A DNA stretch of 53,568 bases from Nitrospirota bacterium (GCA_013388435.1 JACAFE010000022.1:1-53568), one strand, 5' to 3'. Shown: positions 7,466-16,548, counted from the stretch's first letter. Translations and numbers: made by a program. The notes: generated by a model not told the origin, from the sequence alone.

Positions 7466-7960
7466 CTACCTGAAAAGATTATCAATATCTTCGTCACTGA
7501 TTTCAGCAAAAAGGGCTTCTTCAAGCTTACCTTCTCCTTTTTCCTTTTCAACCTTTTTAGTAATCTCATCAAAAATGCCAGCAAGTGATTCAGAAGATTT
7601 CTTAACTCTTAACCTAACAAGTCCGAGAGACGTTCTGTTGTCGAATATAACTACAAGAATAATTCTTTGCCCGATGAGTGAAATATGAATGTTGTCCTTT
7701 TCACCTTCGTGAAAAAGAATAGTAAATTCTTTCTCGCCGAGAAGTCTTGCTATCCCTCCAGTAGCAGCTATATTACCTGCTGTAAGAGATGCAAGAGAAG
7801 TTGTGTCTATATCATGGGTTTCACCTGCAGAAGCGATTAACTGGCCATTTTTGTCCACAAGAAAGACTACTTTGGCATTTGCCTGATGATAGAGTTTCTT
7901 GAGTTCAGCGTCAATACGCTGGAACTCTTCTTCATACATTATGAGGTCAGAACCCATCAT
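7466..7960 (-). CDS. mglB: MglB-type roadblock/LC7 protein
   Basis: A 164-residue roadblock/LC7 protein. Residues 25-120 hold the core (KVVFLVDKNGQLIASAG, SLASLTAGNIAATGGIA), followed by an acidic, lysine-rich C-terminal tail of about 40 residues. MglB proteins are dimeric GTPase-activating partners of MglA, and this one precedes mglA by 11 bp. The start is either ATG 7960 or ATG 7939 (MYEEEFQRI); neither has a strong Shine-Dalgarno sequence and the second is closer to the family pattern. It lies 37 bp after porB and may be read from the same transcript. Confidence 0.92.
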   Translation of the reverse strand: MMGSDLIMYEEEFQRIDAELKKLYHQANAKVVFLVDKNGQLIASAGETHDIDTTSLASLTAGNIAATGGIARLLGEKEFTILFHEGEKDNIHISLIGQRIILVVIFDNRTSLGLVRLRVKKSSESLAGIFDEITKKVEKEKGEGKLEEALFAEISDEDIDNLFR

Positions 7961-7997
7961 ATCTTAACAATTATCATAACTGACTATTTTTTAATTA

Positions 7998-8936
7998 TCA
8001 AGATGAAAAACAGGCTTCTTCTTTTTGAAGTCTTTCCCATTCTTTGTCAATATCATCCTGAATTCTTTTAAGAAAATCTTCAGCATCAGGTTTGAAAAGG
8101 TGTTTAAATCTTCCCTGTGGTTTAAGAAAATCAATAATAGGTTTCTTTTCTCTTGGTTTGAAAGTTATTTTTGTTACACCATTTTCAATTTCATATAATG
8201 GCCAATAGCATGTCTCCACAGCAAGTCGGCTAAGCATTATTGCGTCATCTGTCCTTGATCTCCAGCCCCTGTTGCATGGTGAAATAATATTCATAAATTT
8301 CGGTCCAGGAATATCGAGCGCTTTTCGTACTTTTCTAACAAGATCAGCCCAATGGCTTGGAGATGCCTGTGCCGCATAAGGAATATTGTGCGCAGCCATT
8401 ATTTTCGTAAGATTCTTTCTCTGCTCGGTTTTTCCGGGCACAACACTTCCAGCAGGTCTTGTTGTCGTATCAGCTCCCAGAGGAGTTGCGCTTGAACGCT
8501 GGATACCTGTATTCATATAAGCTCCGTTGTCATAGCAGATATACAGCATATCATGCCCACGTTCCATGGCCCCGGAAAGACTCTGCAATCCTATATCATA
8601 AGTCCCTCCGTCACCACCAAATGCAATGAATTTTATATCTTTGTCTATTTTTCCTTGTTTTTTTAATGACCTGTACATTGTTTCAACACCTGATAGTGTG
8701 GCAGCAGCATTTTCAAACGCATTATGTATCCATGGAATCTTCCAGGCAGTATAATCAGATATACAGCTTGATACCTCAAGACAACCGGTTGCATTTGCTG
8801 CAATTAGCGGATAATCTGAAGCAAGCAGAACCATTTTTACTATTATCGGCGCGCCGCAACCTGCGCATAACCTATGACCGGATGCAAATAATATTTCTTT
8901 CTTTGAAAGTTCTTTTAAAGTAACAGGCTTTGCCAT
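7998..8936 (-). CDS. porB: PorB, pyruvate:ferredoxin oxidoreductase beta (TPP) subunit
   Basis: PorB carries thiamine pyrophosphate and the proximal [4Fe-4S] cluster in the enzyme that converts pyruvate and CoA to acetyl-CoA, CO2 and reduced ferredoxin. The 312 residues match the usual length. Four cluster cysteines are visible: C24 and C27 (CAGC), C52 and C221 (SPCNRGW). The TPP/Mg motif runs from GDGGTYD (109-) to DNGAYMNTG. The segment PAGSVVPGKTEQRKN is typical of pyruvate-type enzymes. The ATG is one base after the porA stop, with GAGGGAAT upstream. It is the last por gene; order is G-D-A-B. Confidence 0.95.
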   Translation of the reverse strand: MAKPVTLKELSKKEILFASGHRLCAGCGAPIIVKMVLLASDYPLIAANATGCLEVSSCISDYTAWKIPWIHNAFENAAATLSGVETMYRSLKKQGKIDKDIKFIAFGGDGGTYDIGLQSLSGAMERGHDMLYICYDNGAYMNTGIQRSSATPLGADTTTRPAGSVVPGKTEQRKNLTKIMAAHNIPYAAQASPSHWADLVRKVRKALDIPGPKFMNIISPCNRGWRSRTDDAIMLSRLAVETCYWPLYEIENGVTKITFKPREKKPIIDFLKPQGRFKHLFKPDAEDFLKRIQDDIDKEWERLQKEEACFSS

Positions 8937-8937
8937 T

Positions 8938-10119
8938 TTATTCCCTCACTCCTATATATTCCTTATAACTTTTTACATTCCCAGTCTCTGCAATATCAAT
9001 AAGTTCATTAAGAACAATTTCAGCATGTTCAGGTAGATAATCCCTTCCGCCAAGGCCATATATCTTATTTATTAGTATAGGCTTATCGTTATAGGGATAA
9101 AGACTTGATGCTATATCCATATAAACCGGACTAAAGGATGAGCCAAAAGAATCCGCTCTGTCAAGAACACATAAAGCTTTCAGATGCTTTAATGCTTCAC
9201 CAGTTTCTACATATGGAAACGGCCTGTATAAACGCGGCTTGAGCAATCCAGCCTTAATACCTTTATTTCTGAATTCATCAATAACATCCTTTGTTGTTCC
9301 TGCTGCAGAATTTAAAATAACTATCCCAATTTCAGCATCTTCAAGTCTGTAAGTTTCAAACAAACCATATTTTCTTCCGGATATTTTCTCAAAATCAGCA
9401 GCAACATCCAGAACCACTTCAGGAACTTTTGTATTGACCTCAGCCTGAGCTTTCCTGAATTCCATATAATAATCGGGAAGAATTAACGGACCGTAACTGA
9501 CTGGATGTGCTAAATCAAGTAAAGGATAAAGTTGTTTGAATTCTCCTACAAAATTTTGAACCTGTTCATCTTCAAGGTATTCTATCCTTTCTATTGAATG
9601 GCTTATTATAAATCCATCAAGACATATCATTACTGGAAGTCTTATATCCATATGTTCAGCTATACGAAATGCCTGAATTGTATTGTCATATGCTTCCTGA
9701 GCATTCTCTGACCATAGTTGTATCCAACCTGAATCGCGAGCTCCCATTGCATCTGAATGGTCGCCATGAATATTTAGAGGTGCTGACAGTGCTCTGTTTA
9801 CAACTGGCATTACAATTGGCAATCTTGTTCCTGACGCAATATAAAGAATTTCATTCATCAAAGCCAGACCCTGAGAGGAAGTAGCAGTAATGACTCTGCC
9901 GCCTGCTGCAGAGGCTCCTACACAAGCACTCATTGAGCTATGTTCGCTTTCAACTAAAATTATTTCAGTTTTAACCTTACCGTCAGAAACAAAGCCTGAA
10001 AATCTTTGCATCATATCAGTCTGAGGAGTGATTGGATATGCAGCACATACATCTGGATTAACCTGTCTGAGGGCATTGGCTACTGCTTCATTACCTGTAA
10101 CAGCAACAATCTTTGCCAT
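8938..10119 (-). CDS. porA: PorA, pyruvate:ferredoxin oxidoreductase alpha subunit
   Basis: The alpha subunit (393 residues) contains the pyrimidine-binding domain of the TPP site and the transketolase C-terminal-like domain. The N-terminus is diagnostic (TGNEAVANALRQ, AAYPITPQTDMMQ). The segment EHSSMSACVGASAAGGRV carries the conserved glutamate region that activates TPP. SAPLNIHGDHSDAMGARDSG is typical of pyruvate-type alpha subunits as opposed to 2-oxoglutarate types. The stop of porD and this ATG share one base (TAATG), so translation is probably coupled. Confidence 0.95.
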   Translation of the reverse strand: MAKIVAVTGNEAVANALRQVNPDVCAAYPITPQTDMMQRFSGFVSDGKVKTEIILVESEHSSMSACVGASAAGGRVITATSSQGLALMNEILYIASGTRLPIVMPVVNRALSAPLNIHGDHSDAMGARDSGWIQLWSENAQEAYDNTIQAFRIAEHMDIRLPVMICLDGFIISHSIERIEYLEDEQVQNFVGEFKQLYPLLDLAHPVSYGPLILPDYYMEFRKAQAEVNTKVPEVVLDVAADFEKISGRKYGLFETYRLEDAEIGIVILNSAAGTTKDVIDEFRNKGIKAGLLKPRLYRPFPYVETGEALKHLKALCVLDRADSFGSSFSPVYMDIASSLYPYNDKPILINKIYGLGGRDYLPEHAEIVLNELIDIAETGNVKSYKEYIGVRE

Positions 10120-10412
10120 TATTTGCCCTCCTCTACCATAATAATTGCTTTATTGCCCTTTTTACCAGGGCATTCAAGAGCGCAAATTCCGCAGCCCTTG
10201 CAATATTCATAATCAAATTCTCCGCGTTTTCCATCTTTTACTTTTATTGCATTATCAGGACAATATATCCAGCAAAACAAACACTGAATACAATTCTCTT
10301 CTATCCATATAGGCTTAGAAGATCTCCATGAGCCTGTCTTGAATTTTTCAGAACTCCCGGGTTCTGTTATTACTGAACCGGGATTAACCTCTTTCCAGTT
10401 CTTAAGTTTCAT
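10119..10412 (-). CDS. porD: PorD, 2[4Fe-4S] ferredoxin-like delta subunit
   Basis: The 97-residue protein carries two ferredoxin motifs, CIQCLFCWIYCPDNAI and CKGCGICALECPG, which bind two [4Fe-4S] clusters that pass electrons from PorB to external ferredoxin. The preceding TGSWRSSKPIW segment is common to the delta subunits of this enzyme. It overlaps porG by 4 bp (ATGA) and porA by 1 bp. Confidence 0.95.
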   Translation of the reverse strand: MKLKNWKEVNPGSVITEPGSSEKFKTGSWRSSKPIWIEENCIQCLFCWIYCPDNAIKVKDGKRGEFDYEYCKGCGICALECPGKKGNKAIIMVEEGK

Positions 10413-10984
10413 CCTTCCTTTACCTCCTCATATCCGCGCCTTGTTGCCTCGAGGTTTCCATCTATAATTTTTTGTGAGAATTTTTTGCCAAAACTTTTTC
10501 TAACATCTTCAAGGAGGTGCTCAAGAGTTACAAGTCCTGTAACTTTACAAACAGCACCAAGCATAGGTGCATTTGGAAGTGCTCGTCCTATATTTTCAAT
10601 GGCAATCCTTGTTGCATCAATGGTATATACTTTTTGAGTAGGTAATGCATTAAGTTTTTTTCTTATTTCCTGGGGATCCTTAGAAGTGTTTACAATAAAT
10701 GCGGCATCCTCTTTTGCACCTTCAGTAACATTTATTGAATCAAGCAGTGTTGCATCAACTATGCTTACTACCTGCGGATGTAAAACTGGACAGTGCATTC
10801 TTAATTCGTGCGAGCTAACTCTATTATAAGCTCTCAACGGTGCGCCAGCCCTTTCAGGTCCGTATTCGGGAAACGCCTGTACATGCCTTCCACCGCTTAA
10901 ACATGCATCTGCAAGAACCTTCGCTGCAGTAACTGTTCCCTGCCCTCCCCTGCCATGCCATCTGATTTCCAAAGTATCAGCCAT
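10409..10984 (-). CDS. porG: PorG, pyruvate:ferredoxin oxidoreductase gamma subunit
   Basis: The 191-residue gamma subunit binds the CoA-facing part of the complex. It begins with the hallmark IRWHGRGGQGTVTAAK and continues with FPEYGPERAGAPLRAYNR, both conserved. A clear Shine-Dalgarno sequence (CTGGAGG) precedes the ATG. The next gene upstream, nuoG-like, ends 169 bp away on the same strand, so por could have its own promoter or continue the same transcript. I found no convincing promoter by eye in that gap. Confidence 0.95.
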   Translation of the reverse strand: MADTLEIRWHGRGGQGTVTAAKVLADACLSGGRHVQAFPEYGPERAGAPLRAYNRVSSHELRMHCPVLHPQVVSIVDATLLDSINVTEGAKEDAAFIVNTSKDPQEIRKKLNALPTQKVYTIDATRIAIENIGRALPNAPMLGAVCKVTGLVTLEHLLEDVRKSFGKKFSQKIIDGNLEATRRGYEEVKEG

Positions 10985-11153
10985 AGTCGCGTCCTCCAGG
11001 TATTTTAAAGAAAGTTTTTTATTTTAGCATAAAATACATCAAAAATTACAAAAAAGACAAGAAAACTACAAGCAAATATTTTCTTATTTTACTTAATAAG
11101 AGCAATATCTATTTTTCGGGAAGTAACTTTTAATTAAAAACGCAATTCATGGT

Positions 11154-13181
11154 TTAAACAGCTATTGCAGCAACAGCTTCCTTTAACCAGGCTAATCTTC
11201 TTCCTCTTAAAACAGATGCATTTATTGATTCAATAAATTCTCTGGGAGCTATCTCAAATCCATCTCTTCTGATAAAAGGATTAAAAGACAGTTTTGGCTT
11301 AACTTTTATAAGCTTGTTTATTTCGTTTTCAGAAGGTTTTTTAAGCGGTGATTTCATAATCTTTGATATTGCAACAAAAATATCCCTATGGGTCTTTGAT
11401 GTGCCTATCGGGTCTATAGCCCTGTTTAGTTTCTTTAATCTTCCAAGATAATCAATTATTGTTCCCTCTGTTTCGTATTGGGTAGTTGAAGGCAATACTA
11501 TATCCGCCTGTTCTGCAAGCTCTGTAAAATGCGAAGTTTGCACAATTAAAAAATCCGTATGAGAAGGCCTTGCATTTAAAGGAACTTCACCAATTACATA
11601 AAGAACCTTCATACCTTTATTGACCATATCTGAGTAAGACTTTCCCTCAGTCGTTAAGCCAATTAAGGCTACTCCCCTTGAATTGCTTTCAAAGCCAACT
11701 GCTATTACTTTGCCTTTAATTATTGTTAGATTTGCCGAGGAATCAAACAGTGAAGGAGAAGTGAATATAACAGGATTTTGAGCTTCTTCAACAAGTTTAG
11801 CCGCTTTTTCAATATCTTCCGTTACAACAGCATCTTTAACAGCATTTTCAAGTTGAATATCTGCTTTAAGCCCTTTGTCAATCAATGATTTTACAATAGC
11901 CTTTAAAATTGTAATTTCATCGCCTTTAAGGGTCAATGTAGCAGCTTCTTCTATTTTAATATCAGCAGAAGTTATAACCAAAAGTTTTCCACCTCTGTTA
12001 ACTCTCTTTCTTATGGATGCATCAAGAGCTGGCAAGACCCTGCTCCATTGCGAGGGATTAAGCCCTATAAGGATAATCAGGTCTGAATTTGTTATAAGCG
12101 CAGATTGAGAATCTTTCATTGAATGTATATCAGAATAAAGGCTTAAAGTTGTATCAAAATTCTTTGTCTTAACAACATTTTTCGCGAATCTTTTTAATGC
12201 CAGAGCATCTTCATTTGTAATACCCGCGGTACTTATAAAGCCTGTTTCATTTCCTGCTTCTTTTAGTTTTGCAGCTATTATGCTTAATGCTTCCTTCCAC
12301 GTGGTTTCTTTCAGAGTATCATTTTCTCTTTTTAAAGGAGTGGTTATTCTTGTTCTGTCTTCAATATAGTCGTATCCAAAACGTCCATAAGCACAAATAT
12401 ATTTCTTGGTTGAACCTGGTTTTTCACCTGTATTAATCTTCTGAATGCCACCGTCTTTCACACTTATTAAAATATCGCAACCATTTCCACAGAAAAGACA
12501 TACAGAAGGAATTTTTGTATATTCCCATTCTCTTCCTTTACGCCATCTGTCCGCTTCAGGAAGAGCATTGACAGGACATGCATCTACACAACTTCCGCAA
12601 AAAGTGCAACCCGATTCTCTTAAAGATTTATTATATGCCGTACCAATTTCTGCATTTATACCTCTTCCTATAAAATCAAGCACATTAGTCCCCTGTTCCT
12701 TGCACACACGCACGCATCTTCCGCATAGAATACAATATTCAGGGTCTCTTCTTATGAACGGATTTATCTGGTCTATAGGATAACCCATTTTTTTCTTTAT
12801 AAAAGAAGTGTTCTTTAATTCATATTCATATGCATATTCCTGAAGTTTGCAAATACCTGCTTTTGTGCATGTCATGCAATCAAGAGGATGTATGGAAAGT
12901 ATCAAATCAAGGATGAATCTTCTTATATTTCTGACTTTCTCTGTCTGGGTATGAACTACCATACCTTCCCTGACTTTTGTATTACAAGCTATGACTGGAG
13001 ACTTTAAACCTTCTACTTCAACAAGACAAAGTCTGCAAGCACCAAACCCTCTCATGCCTTTAAGGTAACAAAGATTTGGGATAAACACATCAACCAGATG
13101 TCCGGCATCTAATAAATTCATCCCTTCAGGTGCAATTACCTCTTTTCCGTCTATCTGAAGTTTTACCTTCTTTTCCATCAA
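11154..13181 (-). CDS. NuoG-like iron-sulphur subunit of an NAD(P)-linked oxidoreductase
   Basis: The 675 residues carry the full N-terminal cluster set: [2Fe-2S] ligands C38, C49, C52 and C66; a His-Cys cluster H98, C102, C105 and C111; two ferredoxin motifs at C150-C160 and C192-C202; and a molybdopterin-family [4Fe-4S] domain at C228, C231, C235 and C263. A molybdopterin-oxidoreductase fold follows. The position where formate dehydrogenases carry the Mo-binding Sec/Cys appears to hold no Cys, so the fold is probably structural, as in NuoG. It is shorter than NuoG of complex I (about 900). It lies 24 bp after the nuoF-like gene, and no other complex I subunits are present. Confidence 0.88.
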   Translation of the reverse strand: MMEKKVKLQIDGKEVIAPEGMNLLDAGHLVDVFIPNLCYLKGMRGFGACRLCLVEVEGLKSPVIACNTKVREGMVVHTQTEKVRNIRRFILDLILSIHPLDCMTCTKAGICKLQEYAYEYELKNTSFIKKKMGYPIDQINPFIRRDPEYCILCGRCVRVCKEQGTNVLDFIGRGINAEIGTAYNKSLRESGCTFCGSCVDACPVNALPEADRWRKGREWEYTKIPSVCLFCGNGCDILISVKDGGIQKINTGEKPGSTKKYICAYGRFGYDYIEDRTRITTPLKRENDTLKETTWKEALSIIAAKLKEAGNETGFISTAGITNEDALALKRFAKNVVKTKNFDTTLSLYSDIHSMKDSQSALITNSDLIILIGLNPSQWSRVLPALDASIRKRVNRGGKLLVITSADIKIEEAATLTLKGDEITILKAIVKSLIDKGLKADIQLENAVKDAVVTEDIEKAAKLVEEAQNPVIFTSPSLFDSSANLTIIKGKVIAVGFESNSRGVALIGLTTEGKSYSDMVNKGMKVLYVIGEVPLNARPSHTDFLIVQTSHFTELAEQADIVLPSTTQYETEGTIIDYLGRLKKLNRAIDPIGTSKTHRDIFVAISKIMKSPLKKPSENEINKLIKVKPKLSFNPFIRRDGFEIAPREFIESINASVLRGRRLAWLKEAVAAIAV

Positions 13182-13205
13182 ATCCTCCTCAATTTAGGAA
13201 TATGC

Positions 13206-15905
13206 TTAAGTTTTAGCAAACATTTCTTCTTTAACTTTTGAAATAATCTCAATAGCTCCAGTTGGACAATATTTAATACATTCACCGCACCGGGTACATA
13301 CTTTTTGCTTAATCTCAAAATATGTATATTCAGCTGGTTTTGATTCAGAAGCTTTTGCCATAATCGCTTCAAATTTACATTTTTTCAAACATTCACCACA
13401 TCTGATGCAAAGGTCGGGATTTATTAAATAAGAAATTGAGGTTATACATTCTCTGTTTGAGCAGATACCTGATAAATGAAGTCTGAATTCTTCTTCCGAT
13501 GAAGAGAGAATTTCAGAAAGAAATCTTCCTGTATCTCTTCCTTTTTTACAGAAAGAGGCTTCAATCATGTTTGATGCAATTGTCTTTAATGCATTGATGT
13601 CTTCTTCTCCTGCACCTTCAAGTTTCTGTGTAATTCTTAATAATCTTAATTTAGCTTCTTCTGTGCCAAATGAGCATGGATAACATCTTCCGCACATCGG
13701 GCCTTCAATAAACTCCTCGATAAAAGTGAGAGATTTTTGGACAGGGCATGCCTTCTTTTCAACATCATGGAATATTTCATCAAGAGGAATATCAACAGGG
13801 ATTTGTTCCTTCTCCTTCAGACCTTCATAAGAAATCTCGGAAGAAGCTATTTTTAAAAACTTGCCAATTTTTTCATACTTAATAGCTCCCATTTGACATA
13901 CATTGAAACAATCGCCGCATTTTTTGCATATATTACTGTCAATGATAAATCCTGTTGAAGTTTCTTTTATTGCATCAACTCTACAGACATTTATACAACT
14001 TCTGCAGAAATAACAGAGTTCTTTGTCTATATAGAGAATAGGCTGCTCTTTGATTTCAATAGCTCCTAAAGGACAGACATTAAAACATGCTTTGCATCTC
14101 TGGCAAAGTACTTGATCAATATAAAAGAAACCATCAGCAGATTCTTTAATAGCTTCAAATGGGCATGCATCCATGCATCGTTTGCATTGATAGCAGATAT
14201 CTGTATTTAAATGAAGCTGTCCTAAGCCCTGACAAACAAAAGCTCTGCAATATTTATTTTTTATATGCTCTTCGTATTCTTCCCTGAAATATTTTATTGT
14301 TGTGAGAACAGGATTTGGAGCGCTTTTACCGAGTCCGCATAACGAACTGCTTTTTATATAATTCCCGAGTTCTTCAAGTCTCTCTATATCTCCTTCTTCT
14401 CCGTTTCCTGATGTAATCTTCTCAAGTATCTGAAGCATCTGGAAAGTTCCCACCCTGCAGGGATAACATTTACCGCATGATTCAGACTGGCAGAAAGACA
14501 AGAAAAATTTAGCGACATCAACTATACAGTTGTCTTCATCAAGAACAACCATTCCGCCAGAACCCATTATTGAACCAATTTTTGTCAAAGAATCAAAATC
14601 TATTGGGAGATCAAGATATTTTTCAGGAATACAACCTCCAGAAGGTCCTCCTGTCTGTACTGCCTTGAATTTCTTATCTCCGATTATCCCGCCGCCAATA
14701 TCATAAATAATTTCTCTGAGGGTTATACCCATTGGCACTTCAACAAGTCCTGTGTTTTTAACTTTTCCAGTAAGAGCAAAAACCTTTGTGCCCGGTGAAT
14801 TAGCAGTACCTGTCTTTAAAAACCAGGTGGCTCCTTTTTCAATAATCGCTGGTACACATGCATATGTTTCAATATTATTCAAATTCGCAGGATAGCCCCA
14901 TGGACCGCCGCCTTTTTCAGATAATCTTGGTGGTCTCGGTCTCGGGAATCCCCTTTCGCCTTCTATAGAACTGACGAGTGCTGTAGCTTCACCACAGACA
15001 AAAGCTCCTGCACCTTCTCTAATCTGGATTGTGAAATTAAAGCCTGTTCCAAGAATATTTTCTCCAAGGAGCCCGATTTCTTCTGCCTGTTTTATGGCTG
15101 TTGAAAGGTGTTTTACAGCTAAAGGATATTCATGTCTAACATAAATAATTCCATGATGAGCCCCAATCGCATATGCGCAGAGCATCATTCCTTCAAGCAG
15201 ACTATGAGGGTCGCCTTCCATAATTGACCTATCCATAAATGCTCCGGGATCGCCTTCATCGCCATTTGCTATAACAATCTTCTCTGCACTAAAAGAATTT
15301 TTTGTATGCTCCCATTTTATTCCTGCAGGGAAACCTGCACCGCCTCTACCTCTTAAATTTGCTCTTTTTACTTCATCAAGAACCTGCTGGGGCGTCATAG
15401 AAGCAAGGGCTTTTTCTATGGCTTTATAACCACCAATAGCAATATAGTGGATTATGTTTTCAGGATCTATTCTGCCATTATTTCTGAGAGCTATCCTGAG
15501 TTGTTTTCTGTAAAAAGGAATATCTTTTATAAAATAAGCAGGCTTCTCACCAAGAGAACGCCTGAATAAAAGGTCCCATACAGGCCTTTCACCTTTCAAA
15601 GTGAAGGATATTATGTCTTCAGATCTTTCAGGCTTTACCTTATGATAAAAATAGCCCTGAGGTTGAATGGTCACAACTGGACCCAACTGACACAGACCCT
15701 GACAGCCGGTGGTTATTATTTCTGCTTCTACACCCGAAGTCTGAACATCTTTTTTAAGCTTATCAACAAGTTTAAGTGAATTATTCGCCCTGCAGGCTGT
15801 TCCGCAGCAAACTCTAATTCTTTTTTTGTTTGGAGCCAGAACCCCTTCTTTGAGTAATTTTTCGCGTAGGGACTTCAGGTCATCTAAGCTATTAAGTTTT
15901 TGCAT
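13206..15905 (-). CDS. NuoF-like flavoprotein with extra ferredoxin domains (electron-bifurcation type)
   Basis: This is an 899-residue fusion. Residues 28-90: thioredoxin-like [2Fe-2S] domain (C33/C34, C38, C68, C72). Residues 150-470: FMN/NADH core (GRGGAGFPAG, GDEGDPGAFMDRS) and SLBB domain. Residues 471-530: N3-type cluster (C476, C479, C482, C522). Residues 570-670: four ferredoxin motifs (from C570, C600, C630 and C659). Residues 735-800: a second N3-like module (C737, C740, C743, C785). Residues 832-880: two more ferredoxin motifs. HydB-type subunits have the first parts plus usually two ferredoxin motifs, so this one is expanded. It should oxidise or reduce NAD(P)H with FMN; the partner reaction is unknown. 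Confidence 0.9.
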   Translation of the reverse strand: MQKLNSLDDLKSLREKLLKEGVLAPNKKRIRVCCGTACRANNSLKLVDKLKKDVQTSGVEAEIITTGCQGLCQLGPVVTIQPQGYFYHKVKPERSEDIISFTLKGERPVWDLLFRRSLGEKPAYFIKDIPFYRKQLRIALRNNGRIDPENIIHYIAIGGYKAIEKALASMTPQQVLDEVKRANLRGRGGAGFPAGIKWEHTKNSFSAEKIVIANGDEGDPGAFMDRSIMEGDPHSLLEGMMLCAYAIGAHHGIIYVRHEYPLAVKHLSTAIKQAEEIGLLGENILGTGFNFTIQIREGAGAFVCGEATALVSSIEGERGFPRPRPPRLSEKGGGPWGYPANLNNIETYACVPAIIEKGATWFLKTGTANSPGTKVFALTGKVKNTGLVEVPMGITLREIIYDIGGGIIGDKKFKAVQTGGPSGGCIPEKYLDLPIDFDSLTKIGSIMGSGGMVVLDEDNCIVDVAKFFLSFCQSESCGKCYPCRVGTFQMLQILEKITSGNGEEGDIERLEELGNYIKSSSLCGLGKSAPNPVLTTIKYFREEYEEHIKNKYCRAFVCQGLGQLHLNTDICYQCKRCMDACPFEAIKESADGFFYIDQVLCQRCKACFNVCPLGAIEIKEQPILYIDKELCYFCRSCINVCRVDAIKETSTGFIIDSNICKKCGDCFNVCQMGAIKYEKIGKFLKIASSEISYEGLKEKEQIPVDIPLDEIFHDVEKKACPVQKSLTFIEEFIEGPMCGRCYPCSFGTEEAKLRLLRITQKLEGAGEEDINALKTIASNMIEASFCKKGRDTGRFLSEILSSSEEEFRLHLSGICSNRECITSISYLINPDLCIRCGECLKKCKFEAIMAKASESKPAEYTYFEIKQKVCTRCGECIKYCPTGAIEIISKVKEEMFAKT

Positions 15906-15942
15906 GGTTATTTGACCTTTCTAAAAATATGAGAATTAAAGT

Positions 15943-16431
15943 TTAATTTTTTCTAATAAATTTTATAAGCCCTTCAATTTTTCCTGAGCTTGTTATGTCC
16001 CCGACAACTTCGTCATTAACAGTAGTTACTGGTGCAAGACCGCAGCATCCAACGCAACCAACAGTCTCAAGGGTTATGGAAAGGTCACTTGAAGTTTCAC
16101 CACTTTTTATCTGGAATTCATTTTCCAAAGTATTAAGAACTTTTTTTGAACCTCTTACATAACACGCGGTACCGAGGCATACTTTGACAAGTTTTTTCCC
16201 GCGTGGTGTAAAACGAAACATTTTATAAAAACTTGCGACACTAAATATCTCGGACATGGAAAGACTTAATTTTGAAGAGAGCTTTTTTACAATTTCTTCG
16301 GGTATGTAACCATTTTCTTCCTGAATCTGCTGTAGAAGGTGAATTAATATGCCGCGCTTTTTCTGTTTACTATTTAAAAGACTTCCGATACTTCCAATTT
16401 GTGAATTTTCACTTACAGCTTCAATATCCAT
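15943..16431 (-). CDS. NuoE-like [2Fe-2S] thioredoxin-fold subunit
   Basis: The 162-residue protein has the NuoE/HydC arrangement: a helical N-terminus (HLLQQIQEENGYIPEEIVKKLS) and a thioredoxin fold binding [2Fe-2S] through C85-x4-C90 and C126-x3-C130 (VCLGTAC, GCVGCCG). It is the first gene of the E-F-G-like set, 37 bp before the nuoF-like gene. The Shine-Dalgarno AAAGGGAG overlaps the 3' strand of a small hairpin. Such trimeric sets without complex I membrane subunits are typical of soluble NAD-linked hydrogenases, formate dehydrogenases and bifurcating enzymes. Confidence 0.9.
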   Translation of the reverse strand: MDIEAVSENSQIGSIGSLLNSKQKKRGILIHLLQQIQEENGYIPEEIVKKLSSKLSLSMSEIFSVASFYKMFRFTPRGKKLVKVCLGTACYVRGSKKVLNTLENEFQIKSGETSSDLSITLETVGCVGCCGLAPVTTVNDEVVGDITSSGKIEGLIKFIRKN

Positions 16432-16440
16432 ATTGACTCC

Positions 16441-16464
16441 CTTTCAGCCCCCCCCGACTGAAAT
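16441..16464 (-). promoter_or_regulatory. Hairpin with a G8 loop tract before the nuoE-like Shine-Dalgarno
   Basis: In the mRNA sense, TTTCAG and CTGAAA (16458-16463 and 16442-16447) enclose TCGGGGGGGG. The 3' strand runs straight into the Shine-Dalgarno GGGAG, ten bases before the ATG. An eight-G run is unusual in this AT-rich DNA. Confidence 0.4.
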
Positions 16465-16548
16465 ATCTTATATGTTCTTACTTTTTAAGTAATTTTATAA
16501 CTACTTAATTAAAAAAGCAATATTTTTTTATTAATCCAAAAAATGCTC

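Noticed and set aside
10985-11153. Promoter for the por operon
   Set aside because: -10-like TAAAAT is present, but the only -35-like TTGATG is 10 bp away, too close.
12445-12783. 112-residue + strand ORF opposite the nuoG-like gene
   Set aside because: Antisense to conserved cysteine motifs; it is an artefact of the other strand.
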